Notes: generated by a model not told the origin, from the sequence alone. Positions 23,428 through 32,984 are shown, numbered from the stretch's first letter. The stretch: 47,609 bases of DNA from Microbacterium sp. 5K110 (GCF_005774735.1 NZ_VBUM01000016.1:1-47609); one strand, 5' to 3'. Translations and numbers: made by a program.

Positions 23428-23736
23428 CTACATCGCGGAGCGCGTCTCCCGACCGGCGTGACGCAGGACGGTATCGACGGCGGCGTGGAAGGTGAGGTGC
23501 TGGGCGACCTCGACCGCGCGGTCGTACCGCGTGCCCCCGAGGGCCACGAACACGGCCCCGACGACCTCGATGTACCCGACGATCCGTCCGTCGCGGGCGA
23601 CCTCGTAGAGATCGAGATCGATGCGGGTCCAGGGGATCTCGGTGACGGGAAGCGCGGCGGGCGCGGCATCTTCGGCGGTACGTGCGGCGACGTTCGAGAT
23701 CGGCTCCGGGCGACCGACGGGAATGTCCATGACCAT
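23428..23736 (-). CDS. Small conserved hypothetical protein (102 aa)
   Basis: The ATG at 23736 is set by AAGGAG six bases upstream. The first ~30 residues are alanine-rich and flexible; the rest (TRIDLDLYEVARDGRIVGYIEVVGAVFVALGG then DRAVEVAQHLTFHAAVDTVLR) looks like a small beta-beta-beta-alpha fold. No membrane helix or catalytic motif is seen and I do not recognise the family. It lies downstream of padR on the same strand with a 95-bp gap, so co-transcription is possible. Confidence 0.68.
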   Translation of the reverse strand: MVMDIPVGRPEPISNVAARTAEDAAPAALPVTEIPWTRIDLDLYEVARDGRIVGYIEVVGAVFVALGGTRYDRAVEVAQHLTFHAAVDTVLRHAGRETRSAM

Positions 23737-23831
23737 GAGGGCTCCTTCTTCGTCCGGGGCCCTCTCAGCGTGCGCCGAAATCCCGCCCGCCGCCCCAGGG
23801 TTGACGGATCAGCGAGGGGAGGATACGCACG

Positions 23832-24383
23832 TCAGCGGGTCGCTCGGACGGGACGCCCCCGACGGGGACGCTCGTCCGACAGGTCGAAGGGCACGGCGTC
23901 CGCGGCCATCCGCTCGACCTCGTCGAGGAAACGCAGATCCGCCTCGAGTCGCACCCGGCGAGCGGCGGCCACGACCGCGCGGGCGACGGCATCCATGCTC
24001 TCGTCGTCGGGTTCGGGCTCGGCGAGGGCGCCGCGGACGGCCGCCCGCTGCGCGGCGATCATCGGGCCCACTTCTGCTCCGGGGAGGGTGAGGGCCAGCG
24101 CGATGCGCAGGGCGACGTCGTCCCGCCGCTCGGTCGAGGATGCCGAACCCAACCACGCCCGAGCCTGGAGGCGACCCGCCGCCGTCACCCGCCACAGCAC
24201 GCGGCCGTCGTCGTCCGCGCCGCGCCGCTCGACGAGACCGTCCCGCTCGAGCCGCTCGAGGGTCGTGTAGACCTGACCCACGTTCACCGAAGCACCGGTG
24301 CGCCGCAGGTACTCGGAGCGCAATTGCGAGCCGTAGCAGTCGCCGCGATCGAGGATCGCTAGCAGGCTTTGACGCACGGACAT
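23832..24383 (-). CDS. PadR-family transcriptional regulator
   Basis: The product is 183 aa. The N-terminal winged helix of about 85 residues (SVRQSLLAILDRGDCYGSQLRSEYLRRTGA, VNVGQVYTTLERLERDGLVERR, then the wing) is typical PadR, followed by a C-terminal helical dimerisation domain of about 90 residues. GGAGG five bases before the ATG at 24383 sets the start. A -10-like TATACT lies at 24417-24422 on this strand. It is divergent from cydA by 133 bp, so it is a candidate regulator of the cytochrome bd operon; this is inferred from position only. Confidence 0.9.
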   Translation of the reverse strand: MSVRQSLLAILDRGDCYGSQLRSEYLRRTGASVNVGQVYTTLERLERDGLVERRGADDDGRVLWRVTAAGRLQARAWLGSASSTERRDDVALRIALALTLPGAEVGPMIAAQRAAVRGALAEPEPDDESMDAVARAVVAAARRVRLEADLRFLDEVERMAADAVPFDLSDERPRRGRPVRATR

Positions 24384-24474
24384 AGGGCCCTCCGACCCGC
24401 CAGGAATGGTGTTCCGAGTATATGGTTCGATGCCGAGTGATCGTCCCGGCACGCTCCACCGCGCGGGAGTAGCC

Positions 24475-24489
24475 TGTGGTCCGACCACA
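24475..24489. promoter_or_regulatory. Palindrome upstream of cydABDC (candidate operator)
   Basis: TGTGGTC-C-GACCACA is a perfect inverted repeat with 7-bp arms, 28 bp before the cydA start and just after a weak -10-like TAGCCT (24470-24475). A second, shorter dyad, GGAA-TGGTG-TTCC, lies at 24403-24415 nearer padR. Either could bind PadR or a redox regulator. Confidence 0.5.
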
Positions 24490-24516
24490 CAGTAGGTCGT
24501 TGATCGGAGGCATCCC

Positions 24517-25959
24517 GTGGAGTGGCTCGACCCCCTCATGCTCGCTCGGTGGCAGTTCGGACTGACCACCCTGTACCACTTCCTGTTCGTGCCCCTGACG
24601 CTCGGAATGTCGCTCGTCGTGGCGATCTTCCAGACCGTCTGGTACCGCACCGGCGATGTGAAGTGGCTGCACCTGACCCGCTTCTTCGGCAAGATCTTCC
24701 TCATCAACTTCGCCATGGGCGTCGTGACGGGAATCGTGCAGGAATTCCAGTTCGGCATGAACTGGTCGGCGTATTCCCGCTTCGTCGGCGACGTCTTCGG
24801 CGCTCCCCTGGCCTTCGAGGGGCTTCTGGCCTTCTTCCTCGAGGCCACGTTCATCGGCCTGTGGATCTTCGGGTGGGACAAGCTCCCCCGCCTCGCCCAC
24901 CTCGGCACCATCTGGATGGCCACGCTCGGGGCGACGTTCTCGGCGTACTTCATCATCGCCGCCAACGCCTTCATGCAGAACCCGGTCGGCTATCAGATGG
25001 CCGCCGACGGCGGCCGCGCCGAGCTCGTCGACTTCTGGGCGATGCTCACCAACCCCGTCGCCCTCGCGGCGTTCCCGCACACGATCTTCTCGGGCTGGAT
25101 GTTCGCCGCGATGGTCGTCGTCTCCATCTCCGCCTGGCACCTGGCCCGCGGACGGAACGTCGAGATGATGCGCGCACCGCTGCGTTTCGGGCTGTGGTCC
25201 ACCGTCGTGTCGTTCGTGCTCGTCGCGATCGCCGGCGACCAGTTGAGCCTGGTGATGGTGGCCACCCAGCCCATGAAGATGGCCGCGGCCGAAGCGACGT
25301 TCAACACCGTCTGCGGGGCGAACGCCTCGTTCTCCATCTTCACGTTGGGAACCCCGGACGGCACGAGCGAGCTGTTCTCCATCCGGGTGCCGTTCCTGCT
25401 CAGCATCCTGTCCACGCACTCCTTGGACGGCTGCGTCGAAGGCATCAACGACCTGAACACGATGTACAGCCAGCAGATGTTCCCGCAGTTCGCCGATCAG
25501 GTCGACGGCAACTTCGCCCCCGTCCTGTGGGTGACCTACTGGGCCTTCCGGTGGATGATCGCCCTCGGCGGTCTCGCCACCCTGATCAGCGTGGTGGGCC
25601 TGTGGGTCACGCGGAAGAAGGCGACCCGCCCCGTGGCGCCGTGGATGTGGCGCGTGGCGATCTGGGCGGCACCCCTGCCGCTGCTGGGCAGCCTCGTCGG
25701 CTGGGTCTTCACCGAGATGGGCCGCCAGCCCTGGATCGTCTTCGGCCTCATGCTCACCGAGGACGGCGTCTCGCCCAGTGTTCCGGGCTGGAGCGTCCTG
25801 ATCTCGCTCGTCGCCTTCACCGCGATCTACGCCGCGCTGGCCGTGGTCGAGTTCGGACTCATCAAGAAGTACGCGCAGAAGGGTCCGGACCCGCTACCCG
25901 ACCCGAACGCCCCGCGCGAGCCCGATTCCCTCGAGAACACCCCGACGACCGTCTACTAG
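24517..25959 (+). CDS. cydA: Cytochrome bd ubiquinol oxidase subunit I
   Basis: The product is 480 aa. It is the haem-bearing subunit of the terminal oxidase that reduces oxygen with quinol at high affinity. Nine membrane helices are readable. Haem ligand candidates are H21 (TLYHFLFVPLTLG) and H188 (FPHTIFSG); the quinol-binding segment GRQPWIVFG lies near residue 402 and the Q-loop is the short type. The GTG start at 24517 has CGGAGG six bases upstream. It is the first gene of cydABDC. Confidence 0.96.
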   Translation: MEWLDPLMLARWQFGLTTLYHFLFVPLTLGMSLVVAIFQTVWYRTGDVKWLHLTRFFGKIFLINFAMGVVTGIVQEFQFGMNWSAYSRFVGDVFGAPLAFEGLLAFFLEATFIGLWIFGWDKLPRLAHLGTIWMATLGATFSAYFIIAANAFMQNPVGYQMAADGGRAELVDFWAMLTNPVALAAFPHTIFSGWMFAAMVVVSISAWHLARGRNVEMMRAPLRFGLWSTVVSFVLVAIAGDQLSLVMVATQPMKMAAAEATFNTVCGANASFSIFTLGTPDGTSELFSIRVPFLLSILSTHSLDGCVEGINDLNTMYSQQMFPQFADQVDGNFAPVLWVTYWAFRWMIALGGLATLISVVGLWVTRKKATRPVAPWMWRVAIWAAPLPLLGSLVGWVFTEMGRQPWIVFGLMLTEDGVSPSVPGWSVLISLVAFTAIYAALAVVEFGLIKKYAQKGPDPLPDPNAPREPDSLENTPTTVY

Positions 25960-25969
25960 GAGCACAGTC

Positions 25970-27001
25970 ATGGACCTCGCATACCTCTGGTTCTGGATCG
26001 TCGGATTCCTCTTCATCGGCTACTTCGTCCTCGACGGATTCGACTTCGGCGTCGGAATGTCGTTGCCGTTCCTCGGCAAGGACGACATCGCCCGCCGGCA
26101 GATCATCAACACCATCGGCCCCGTGTGGGACCTCAACGAGACCTGGGTGATCGTCGCCGGTGCGGCGCTGTTCGCCTCGTTCCCGGAGTGGTACGCCACC
26201 CTCTTCAGCGGCTTCTACCTGCCGCTCCTGCTGATCCTCCTCGCGCTCATCGCCCGCGGTGTGTCGTTCGAGTACCGGCACCAGCGGGACTCGCTGAAGT
26301 GGAAGCGCGGATTCGACCGGATGATCGTGATCGGATCGGCCGTCCCGGCCCTGCTGTGGGGTGTGGCGTTCGCGAACATCGTGCAGGGTGTGCCCCTGGA
26401 TGCCAACCACGAGTACGTCGGAACCCTGTTCACGCTGCTGAACCCCTACGGCCTCCTCGGTGGCGTCGTGACCCTGCTGCTGTTCTTCACGCACGGCGTC
26501 TACTTCGTCGCGCTGAAGACCGACGGACAGGTGCGCACCGATGCCCGGGCGCTCGCGAAGACCTCGGGACTGCTCACGATCGTCGCCGCCGCGGTGTTCC
26601 TGGTCTGGACGATCATCCAGGCCGCCAACAATCAGGCTCCGCTGCTCCTCGGCGTCGTCGCCCTCTCGGGCATCGCGGCGCTCGCGCTCATCGGGTCCTG
26701 GGTGGCCAACCTCCGCGATCGCGAGGGAACGGCCTTCACCCTCGGCGCGATCACGATCGTGACCGCCGTGGCGGCTCTCTTCTTCGCCCTGTTCCCGAAC
26801 GTCATGCCCTCGACCCTCGAAGCCGGCTCGGGCCTGACGATCGAGAACGCCTCCAGCACCGACTACACGCTGACGATCATGAGTTGGGCGGCGCTCATCT
26901 TCCTGCCGATCGTCCTGGCGTATCAGAGTTGGACCTACTGGGTGTTCCGCAAGCGCGTCACCCGCGCCCGCATCGAGAAGGCCGCGCTGGTGGCGCATTG
27001 A
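25970..27001 (+). CDS. cydB: Cytochrome bd ubiquinol oxidase subunit II
   Basis: The product is 343 aa with about eight or nine membrane helices. It opens LAYLWFWIVGFLFIGYFVLDGFDFGVGMSLPFL, the conserved CydB start, and contains NETWVIVAGAALFASFPEWYATLFSG. It is the structural partner of CydA. GGAGCA lies just before the ATG, ten bases after cydA. Its stop overlaps the TTG start of cydD, so translation is coupled through the operon. Confidence 0.96.
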   Translation: MDLAYLWFWIVGFLFIGYFVLDGFDFGVGMSLPFLGKDDIARRQIINTIGPVWDLNETWVIVAGAALFASFPEWYATLFSGFYLPLLLILLALIARGVSFEYRHQRDSLKWKRGFDRMIVIGSAVPALLWGVAFANIVQGVPLDANHEYVGTLFTLLNPYGLLGGVVTLLLFFTHGVYFVALKTDGQVRTDARALAKTSGLLTIVAAAVFLVWTIIQAANNQAPLLLGVVALSGIAALALIGSWVANLRDREGTAFTLGAITIVTAVAALFFALFPNVMPSTLEAGSGLTIENASSTDYTLTIMSWAALIFLPIVLAYQSWTYWVFRKRVTRARIEKAALVAH

Positions 27002-28623
27002 CCGACACGACCCGGGTGCGCCCCGTCGACCCCCGACTGGTGCGATACGCCTCTGCCTCCCGCGGCTTCTTCGCGGTGAGCGCGGCGATCGTTCTCGCCC
27101 AGTCGGGGGTCGTCGTCGGATTTGCCTGGACGCTGACCTCGGCCCTGGTCGGCGCGATCGACGAGCGTCCCCTCGGCGATCTGTCCGGCTTGCTCGCGGC
27201 CGCCGTGCTGCTCGTCATCGTGCGCAGCCTGCTGGTCGCGGCATCCGAGCGGGTCTCGGCCCGCGGCGCCGCAGCCGCATCGCTGCAGTTGCGCGAACGT
27301 CTCGTCGGGGCCGTGGCGGCCCTCGGTCCGGGCTGGCTCGCGCGACGCAACGCCGCCTCGCTGTCGGTGACGGCGGGCCACGGCCTCGAGGCGCTCGACG
27401 CGTATTTCGGCCGCTACCTCCCGCAGCTGGTGGCGACCGCGATCACGACGCCGATCCTCATCGGCGCGATCACGCTCGCCGATCCCCTCTCCGGGCTCAT
27501 CGTCGTGCTGACGCTGCCGCTCATCCCGCTGTTCATGGTGCTCATCGGGCTCGCGACCCGGACGGTGCAGAAGAAGCAGTACGGCACGCTCGGGCGCCTC
27601 GCGGCCCGGTTCGCCGACACCGTCGAGGGACTCGGCACGCTCAAGGCGTTCGGTCGCGAGCACCGCGCCGCCGACACGATCGAGCAGACCACCCGCGACT
27701 ACAAGCGCGAGACGATGACGGTGCTGCGCGTGTCGTTCCTCTCGGGCTTCGCCCTGGAGTTCCTGGCATCCATCTCGGTCGCGATCATCGCCGTCACGAT
27801 CGGGTTCCGCCTGCTCGCGGGCGACCTCAGTCTGCTCGTGGGGCTCTTCGTGCTGCTGCTGGCGCCCGAGGCGTACTTGCCGCTGCGCCAAGTGGGCGTG
27901 CAGTTCCACGCGGCATCCGAGGGCGTCGCCGCGACCGAGGAGATCTTCGACGCGCTGGATGCCGCGCGCACCGCCGACGCGACCGAGGACTCGGACTCCC
28001 CCCGCGGCTCGACCGTCGAGCTGCGCGAGGTGCGGGTCGACCGCGGCGCACACGCGATGCCGAGGGTGTCACTGTCGGTCGGTCCGGGCGAGGTCGTGCT
28101 GCTGACCGGTCCGAGCGGCGCCGGCAAGTCGAGTCTCGTCGCGGCGCTCCTGGGCTACGCCGACCACGAGGGCGAGGTGCGCGTGGACGGTCGCCGGGTC
28201 GCCCACGCGCGCGACACCGTCGCGTGGGCGGGCCAGCGTCCCGGGCTGGTCTCCGGAACCGTGGCCGAGAACGTCGCGCTGGGCTCCGACGCCGACAGCG
28301 CGACCATCGCACGGGCCCTCGCCGATGCGGGGGCGTCCGACCTCGACCCCGCGACGACACTCGGCGCCGGTGGCTCGGGTCTCTCCGGTGGCCAGGCCCA
28401 GCGCGTCGCGGTCGCCCGAGCCCTCTACCGTTCGCGCCTCGCCGGCACGCGCGTGCTCGTCCTCGACGAGCCCTCGAGCGCCCTGGATGCCGAGACCGAG
28501 GCGCACGTGTGGCGCACGGTGCGGGCGGAGGCCGACGCGGGCGCCGGTGTCCTGCTGGTGTCGCACCGCGTCTCGGCCCGTGCCATCGCCGATCGCGTCG
28601 TGGACCTCGGAGTCCTCTCGTGA
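26998..28623 (+). CDS. cydD: CydD: heterodimeric ABC exporter subunit for cytochrome bd assembly
   Basis: The product is 541 aa: six membrane helices in residues about 15-310, then an ATPase with GPSGAGKS, LSGGQAQRVAVARAL and VLVLDEPSSALD. CydDC exports a thiol compound or binds haem as required for bd oxidase maturation. The only start that fits is TTG at 26998, which overlaps the cydB TGA as TTGA; this is a rare start codon but is consistent with coupled translation. The reading frame continues upstream, antisense-like, without meaning. Confidence 0.92.
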   Translation: MTDTTRVRPVDPRLVRYASASRGFFAVSAAIVLAQSGVVVGFAWTLTSALVGAIDERPLGDLSGLLAAAVLLVIVRSLLVAASERVSARGAAAASLQLRERLVGAVAALGPGWLARRNAASLSVTAGHGLEALDAYFGRYLPQLVATAITTPILIGAITLADPLSGLIVVLTLPLIPLFMVLIGLATRTVQKKQYGTLGRLAARFADTVEGLGTLKAFGREHRAADTIEQTTRDYKRETMTVLRVSFLSGFALEFLASISVAIIAVTIGFRLLAGDLSLLVGLFVLLLAPEAYLPLRQVGVQFHAASEGVAATEEIFDALDAARTADATEDSDSPRGSTVELREVRVDRGAHAMPRVSLSVGPGEVVLLTGPSGAGKSSLVAALLGYADHEGEVRVDGRRVAHARDTVAWAGQRPGLVSGTVAENVALGSDADSATIARALADAGASDLDPATTLGAGGSGLSGGQAQRVAVARALYRSRLAGTRVLVLDEPSSALDAETEAHVWRTVRAEADAGAGVLLVSHRVSARAIADRVVDLGVLS

Positions 28624-30308
28624 ACGCCCGGGCCCGCGGCATCCTGGGCTCGGCGATGCCCTCGCGTCGTCGATTCGCCCCCGCCGTGCTCTCGGGATTC
28701 GGCACCGCCGGGAGCGCCGTGGCGCTTCTCGCGGCGAGCGCGTGGCTCATCGCGAGGGCCGCGGAGCAGCCGCTCGTGATGTACCTCTCCGCCGCGGTCG
28801 TGGGTGTGCGGGCCTTCGCGCTGTCGCGCGGGGTGTTCCGCTACCTGGAGCGACTCACGGGGCACGACGCCGCGCTCGACCGACTCGCCGGGGTGCGGGC
28901 CGACCTCGTGCGCGAGCTCGTCCCCCTCGCGCCCGACGGGCTGGCCCGTGCCCGGCGCGGAGGGCTGCTCTCGGGCCTCGTCGACGACGTCGAAGAGCTG
29001 CAGAACCTCCCTTTGCGCGTCGTGCTCCCCCTGTCGGTCGCGGCCGTCACCGCGCTGGCGGCGGTCGGGTTCACGGCGTTCGTGTCGTGGCCGGCCGCGC
29101 TCGCCCTCCTCGGGTGCCTGATCGTCGCGTTCGCGGTGTCGGTCGGGCTCGGCTGGGCGGCGGGATCCCGCGCGGAACGGTCGATCGCGCCGCTCCGGGC
29201 GGCGGTGGCCGACGCCGTGCACGATCTGCTGACGAACCTCGACGTGCTCACCGCCTACGGGGCGGTGGATGCCGCGCGCGAGCGCGTGCGCCTCGCCGAC
29301 GCCGCGCTCCGCCGGGCGGTCGTGCGCCGCGGGACCGCGCAGGGATTGACCTCGGGCACGGTGTCGGTGCTCGCCGGGCTCGCCTCGCTCCTGGCGCTCG
29401 TCGTGGCCGCTCCGGCCGTGACGGGCGGGACGCTGTCGGGCCCGGGGCTCGCCGTCGTCGTCCTGCTGCCGATGGCCGTCTTCGAGGTGTTCGGCCCTGT
29501 CCCCCTGGCGCTGGCCTCGTGGCGGCAGGTGCGCGCCGCGGCCGAGCGCATCGCCGAGGCCGTCCCGGCGGAGATCCCCGACGGCCTCCCCCGCGACGAG
29601 CCGGCCCCGACCGGCATCGCCCCGGCCCTGGGCTCGGGCATCGAGCTCCGCGACGTGGACGCGCACTGGCCCGCGCGCTCGGACGCCGCACTCGAGGACA
29701 CCGGCCGCATCACCGACGTGACGTTGCGGGTGGGTCCGGGTGAACGCGTGCTCGTGACCGGCCCGAGCGGCGCGGGGAAGACGACGCTCGCGCACGTCCT
29801 GGCACGCTTCCTCGACTACGGCGGCTCCTTCACCGTCGGCGGCATCGAGGCGCGCTCCCTGTCCGGAGACGACCTGCGCCGCACGATCGGCCTCGTCGAG
29901 CAGTCGCCGTTCCTGTTCGACGAGTCGGTGCGCCAGAACCTGCTCTTCGCGCGCGACGACGCCACCGACGACGACGTGCGCGCCGTGCTCGCGCGAGTCG
30001 GCCTGGACGCCTGGGTCGCCGAGCGCGGCGGACTCGACGCCCGCGTCGGCGACCGGGGTGCCCTCGTCTCGGGCGGGCAGGCGCAGCGCCTCGCCCTGGC
30101 CCGCGCGCTGCTGCGCGACTTCCCCGTCCTCGTGCTCGACGAGCCCACCGCGGGCGTCGACCCGGCGGCATCCGACGTCCTGCTCCGCGATCTGCTCGGC
30201 GCCGTCGGCCGCGATCGCGCCGTGCTGCTGGTGTCGCACGTCGACGTCCCCACCGAGCTCGTCGACCGGGTGGTACGGCTCGAGGACGGGCGGGTGCTGG
30301 TCGGCTGA
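28620..30308 (+). CDS. cydC: CydC: heterodimeric ABC exporter subunit for cytochrome bd assembly
   Basis: The product is 562 aa. Membrane helices occupy residues about 20-310 (with FRYLERLTGHDAALDRL, typical of CydC), followed by an ATPase with GPSGAGKT, the signature VSGGQAQRLALARAL and VLVLDEPTAGVD. The GTG start overlaps the cydD stop (GTGA). It ends the operon eight bases before the stop of the convergent modC gene. Confidence 0.93.
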   Translation: MNARARGILGSAMPSRRRFAPAVLSGFGTAGSAVALLAASAWLIARAAEQPLVMYLSAAVVGVRAFALSRGVFRYLERLTGHDAALDRLAGVRADLVRELVPLAPDGLARARRGGLLSGLVDDVEELQNLPLRVVLPLSVAAVTALAAVGFTAFVSWPAALALLGCLIVAFAVSVGLGWAAGSRAERSIAPLRAAVADAVHDLLTNLDVLTAYGAVDAARERVRLADAALRRAVVRRGTAQGLTSGTVSVLAGLASLLALVVAAPAVTGGTLSGPGLAVVVLLPMAVFEVFGPVPLALASWRQVRAAAERIAEAVPAEIPDGLPRDEPAPTGIAPALGSGIELRDVDAHWPARSDAALEDTGRITDVTLRVGPGERVLVTGPSGAGKTTLAHVLARFLDYGGSFTVGGIEARSLSGDDLRRTIGLVEQSPFLFDESVRQNLLFARDDATDDDVRAVLARVGLDAWVAERGGLDARVGDRGALVSGGQAQRLALARALLRDFPVLVLDEPTAGVDPAASDVLLRDLLGAVGRDRAVLLVSHVDVPTELVDRVVRLEDGRVLVG

Positions 30309-30315
30309 CGAGCGA

Positions 30316-31380
30316 TCAGGATGCCGCGACGAACCGTACGTGCGCGGGGGCTAGCCGCACTTCCACTCGGGTGCCGGGAGTGAGACCCGCGGCCGCGGTG
30401 ACGTCGAGCTCCGCGACCCCCGCGTCGGTGACGACGCGCACGCCCCTCGGCGTCGGTTCGAGGTACGAGACGGTCGCCGTCCACGCGCCGATGCCGGGGG
30501 CGTCTGCGGGCTCGGACCCCACCCGCACGTCGGATGCGCGGTAGACCGCGGCGAGCGGGGCGCCGTCGACCGCCGCGACCGTCCGCGACCCGGCATCCGC
30601 CGCTTCGAGGCGCACTCCCCCGGCCGCGAACCCGCCGCCGTCGGCGCGACCGACGAGCCGTTCGAGACCCGCGATGCGCGCCGCGACGTCGGTCGCCGGA
30701 GCGCTCAACACCTCGCGCACCGCGCCCTGCTGCGTGACGCGCCCACGCTCGACGATGACGAGACGGTCGGCGAGGGCCGCGGCATCCACGGCGTCGTGGG
30801 TGACCGCGACCGTCGTGACGCCCGCGAGCGCATCGCGCAGCATCGCGCGGATCTCCGACGCGGTCACGGCGTCGAGGGCGACGAGCGGCTCGTCGAGCAG
30901 CACGACCCGCGGCCCCGCGGCCAGGGCCCGCGCCACCGCGACGCGCTGCTGCTCGCCGCCCGAGAGCTCGGCGGGGCGCCGGCCGCCGGTTCCGGGGAGC
31001 CCCACGCGCGCGAGCCACGCGTCGGCATCGGCACGGGCGTCGGATGCCGCGACCCCCGCGGCGCGCGGACCGAACGCGACGTTCTCGCGAACGGGGAGGT
31101 GGGGGAACAGGCGCGCGTCCTGACCGAGGAGCACGATGCCGCGATGCATCGGGGCGGTACGCACGCGCGGCCGCGCGGTGCGGTCGAGCACGCGACCGTC
31201 GACCGAGATCTCGCCGTCGTCGAGGGGCTGGAGTCCCGCGAGCGCCGCGAGGAGCGTCGACTTGCCGGCACCGCTGCGTCCCATCACCGCGACGGTCTCG
31301 CCGGGCGCCACGTCGAGCGCGAGGTCGACCGCGAACTCGCGCCGGCGCACGACGACGCGCGCCGACAGCACGGCCGTCAT
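30316..31380 (-). CDS. modC: Molybdate ABC transporter ATP-binding protein
   Basis: The product is 354 aa. The ATPase core carries GRSGAGKS (residues 34-41), LSGGEQQRVAVARAL and VVLLDEPLVALD. The C-terminal ~80 residues (GIGAWTATVSYLEPTPRGVRVV to VRLAPAHVRFVAAS) resemble the TOBE/Mop fold that binds molybdate in ModC. It starts inside the modB stop (ATGA). With ModA and ModB it imports molybdate or tungstate. Confidence 0.9.
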   Translation of the reverse strand: MTAVLSARVVVRRREFAVDLALDVAPGETVAVMGRSGAGKSTLLAALAGLQPLDDGEISVDGRVLDRTARPRVRTAPMHRGIVLLGQDARLFPHLPVRENVAFGPRAAGVAASDARADADAWLARVGLPGTGGRRPAELSGGEQQRVAVARALAAGPRVVLLDEPLVALDAVTASEIRAMLRDALAGVTTVAVTHDAVDAAALADRLVIVERGRVTQQGAVREVLSAPATDVAARIAGLERLVGRADGGGFAAGGVRLEAADAGSRTVAAVDGAPLAAVYRASDVRVGSEPADAPGIGAWTATVSYLEPTPRGVRVVTDAGVAELDVTAAAGLTPGTRVEVRLAPAHVRFVAAS

Positions 31381-32165
31381 GCGGGAGTCCCCGTCGGGCG
31401 CCAGCCCCGCACCAGGAGCAGCACCGCGATCGCGGTGACCAGCAGCAGCAGAGCCAGCGCCACGGCGGTGCCCTGCGATACCCCCGCCCCGTTGAAGGCG
31501 GTGTAGATCGCGAGGGGCATCGTCTGGGTGACCCCGGGGCGGTTTCCGGCGAACAGGGCGGTGGCCCCGAACTCCCCGATCGCACGGGCGAAGCACAGCA
31601 CGACGCCCGCGACGATCCCGGGGGCGGCGAGCGGCAGCGTGACGCGGCGCAGGATCGTCGCCCGCGAGGCGCCGAGCGACGCGGCCGCGCGCTCGAACTC
31701 CACGCCGGTGCTGCGGAGCGCCCCCTCCACGGCCAGCACGAGGAACGGCAGCGCGACGAACACCTGCGCGAGCACCACGGCGGCGGTCGTGAACGGCAGG
31801 CCGAGGCCACCGAACCACCCGGTGCGCCCGAACAGGTAGAGCAGCGCCACTCCCCCGACCATCGGCGGCAGCACGAGCGGCACCGTGACGAGGGCCCGAA
31901 GGACCGCGGCGGCGCGGGGGGAGCTGCGGGCGATCACGAGGGCGAGAGGGATGCCGACGACCGCGCACACCGCCGTCGCCACGGCCCCGGTCCCCAGCGA
32001 CAGCCCGAGGGCGGCGAGCGCGGCCGGTGACGTCACGTCGGCGACGAGGGAGGCCCACTGCACGCGCGCGACGAGCGCCGTGAGCGGGACGAGGAGGAAC
32101 AGCAGCCCGGCCGCCGCCGGCACGATCAGCCAGCGCGGGACGTAGCCGGCACCCGTGCCGCTCAC
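31377..32165 (-). CDS. modB: Molybdate ABC transporter permease
   Basis: The product is 262 aa with about six membrane helices. The conserved cytoplasmic loop EFERAAASLGASRATILRRVTLPLAAPGI contains the EAA motif (EAA-x3-G) that docks the ATPase, and FARAIGEFGATALFAGN is characteristic of ModB. The GTG start at 32165 overlaps the modA stop (GTGA). Confidence 0.93.
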   Translation of the reverse strand: MSGTGAGYVPRWLIVPAAAGLLFLLVPLTALVARVQWASLVADVTSPAALAALGLSLGTGAVATAVCAVVGIPLALVIARSSPRAAAVLRALVTVPLVLPPMVGGVALLYLFGRTGWFGGLGLPFTTAAVVLAQVFVALPFLVLAVEGALRSTGVEFERAAASLGASRATILRRVTLPLAAPGIVAGVVLCFARAIGEFGATALFAGNRPGVTQTMPLAIYTAFNGAGVSQGTAVALALLLLVTAIAVLLLVRGWRPTGTPA

Positions 32166-32923
32166 GGCGCGCGGAATCCGGCGTCGGCGAGGATCGCCTG
32201 CCCGCCCGCCGACAGCACGAAGTCGACGTAGGCCTCCGCCGCGATCGGGTTCGGGGCGTCCGCCAGTGCCGCGATCGGGTAACGGTTGACGACCGCGTCG
32301 GCCCCGGCCGGCACGACCGCCTCCACGTCCGCGCGGCCGACGACGTCGGTGGCGTAGACGAGTCCGGCATCCGCTTCGCCCGCCGCGACCTTCGTCAGCA
32401 CGGCGGTGACGTTCTGTTCGACGCTCGCGGGAGTGACGCCCACTCCGGCATTCCCCAAGAGCGTGGCCGACGCCGCCCCGCACGGGACCTCGGGCGCGCA
32501 CAGCACGGTCGTGACGCGGGCGAGGTCGGCGAGGGTCGCGACCCCGCCGGGGTTGCCCGTCGGCACCGCGATGACGAGGGTGTTCCCCGCGAACACGCGC
32601 GGATCGGGGGCCTGTGCCGCGACCTTGGCCATGTTCTTCTCGTCGGCGGAGGCGAAGACGTCCACGGGTGCCCCCTCGCCGATCTGCGTCGCGAGGGTGC
32701 TCGACCCGTCGTAGACCGTCTGCACGGTGACACCGGGGTGCTCGGCCTCGAACGCGCGGGCGATCTCATTGAAGGAGCGCTGCAGCGACGCGGCGGCCGA
32801 GACCTCGACGGTGCCCGAGAGCGCACCCGCGGAGGCCGCCGGGGCCGGGGTCTGCGCGGCGCACGCGGCGGCGAGGACGACGACGGCGCCGAAGAGGGCG
32901 AGCACGGCGGCGGGACGACGCAT
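32162..32923 (-). CDS. modA: Molybdate-binding lipoprotein
   Basis: The product is 253 aa. A signal peptide with a lipobox (VLAAACAAQ) places Cys about residue 21 at the membrane anchor. The mature part is a type 2 periplasmic-binding fold with VSAAASLQRSFNEIARAFE, YDGSSTLATQI, VDVFASADEKNM and AGLVYATDV, all standard for ModA. AAAGGA precedes the ATG at 32923. It is the first gene of modABC, 72 bp after the regulator gene, with a palindrome in between. Confidence 0.94.
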   Translation of the reverse strand: MRRPAAVLALFGAVVVLAAACAAQTPAPAASAGALSGTVEVSAAASLQRSFNEIARAFEAEHPGVTVQTVYDGSSTLATQIGEGAPVDVFASADEKNMAKVAAQAPDPRVFAGNTLVIAVPTGNPGGVATLADLARVTTVLCAPEVPCGAASATLLGNAGVGVTPASVEQNVTAVLTKVAAGEADAGLVYATDVVGRADVEAVVPAGADAVVNRYPIAALADAPNPIAAEAYVDFVLSAGGQAILADAGFRAP

Positions 32924-32963
32924 GAGGGGTCCTTTCCGCAGAGCCCGGGGCCCGCGGCATCCA

Positions 32964-32984
32964 GTATTCCGCATGTGCGGATAC
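32964..32984. promoter_or_regulatory. Palindrome between the molybdate regulator and modA (candidate operator)
   Basis: CCGCA-TG-TGCGG with GTAT and ATAC on the outside makes a near-perfect dyad with one unpaired base. It overlaps AATACT (complement of 32963-32968), a possible -10 for modA. The adjacent TOBE-HTH protein is the obvious candidate to bind it. Confidence 0.6.

Noticed and set aside
30297..30325. CTGA-TCAG pairing between the convergent cydC and modC stops
   Set aside because: Only four base pairs can form, which any facing TGA stops would give by chance, so I do not call a terminator.
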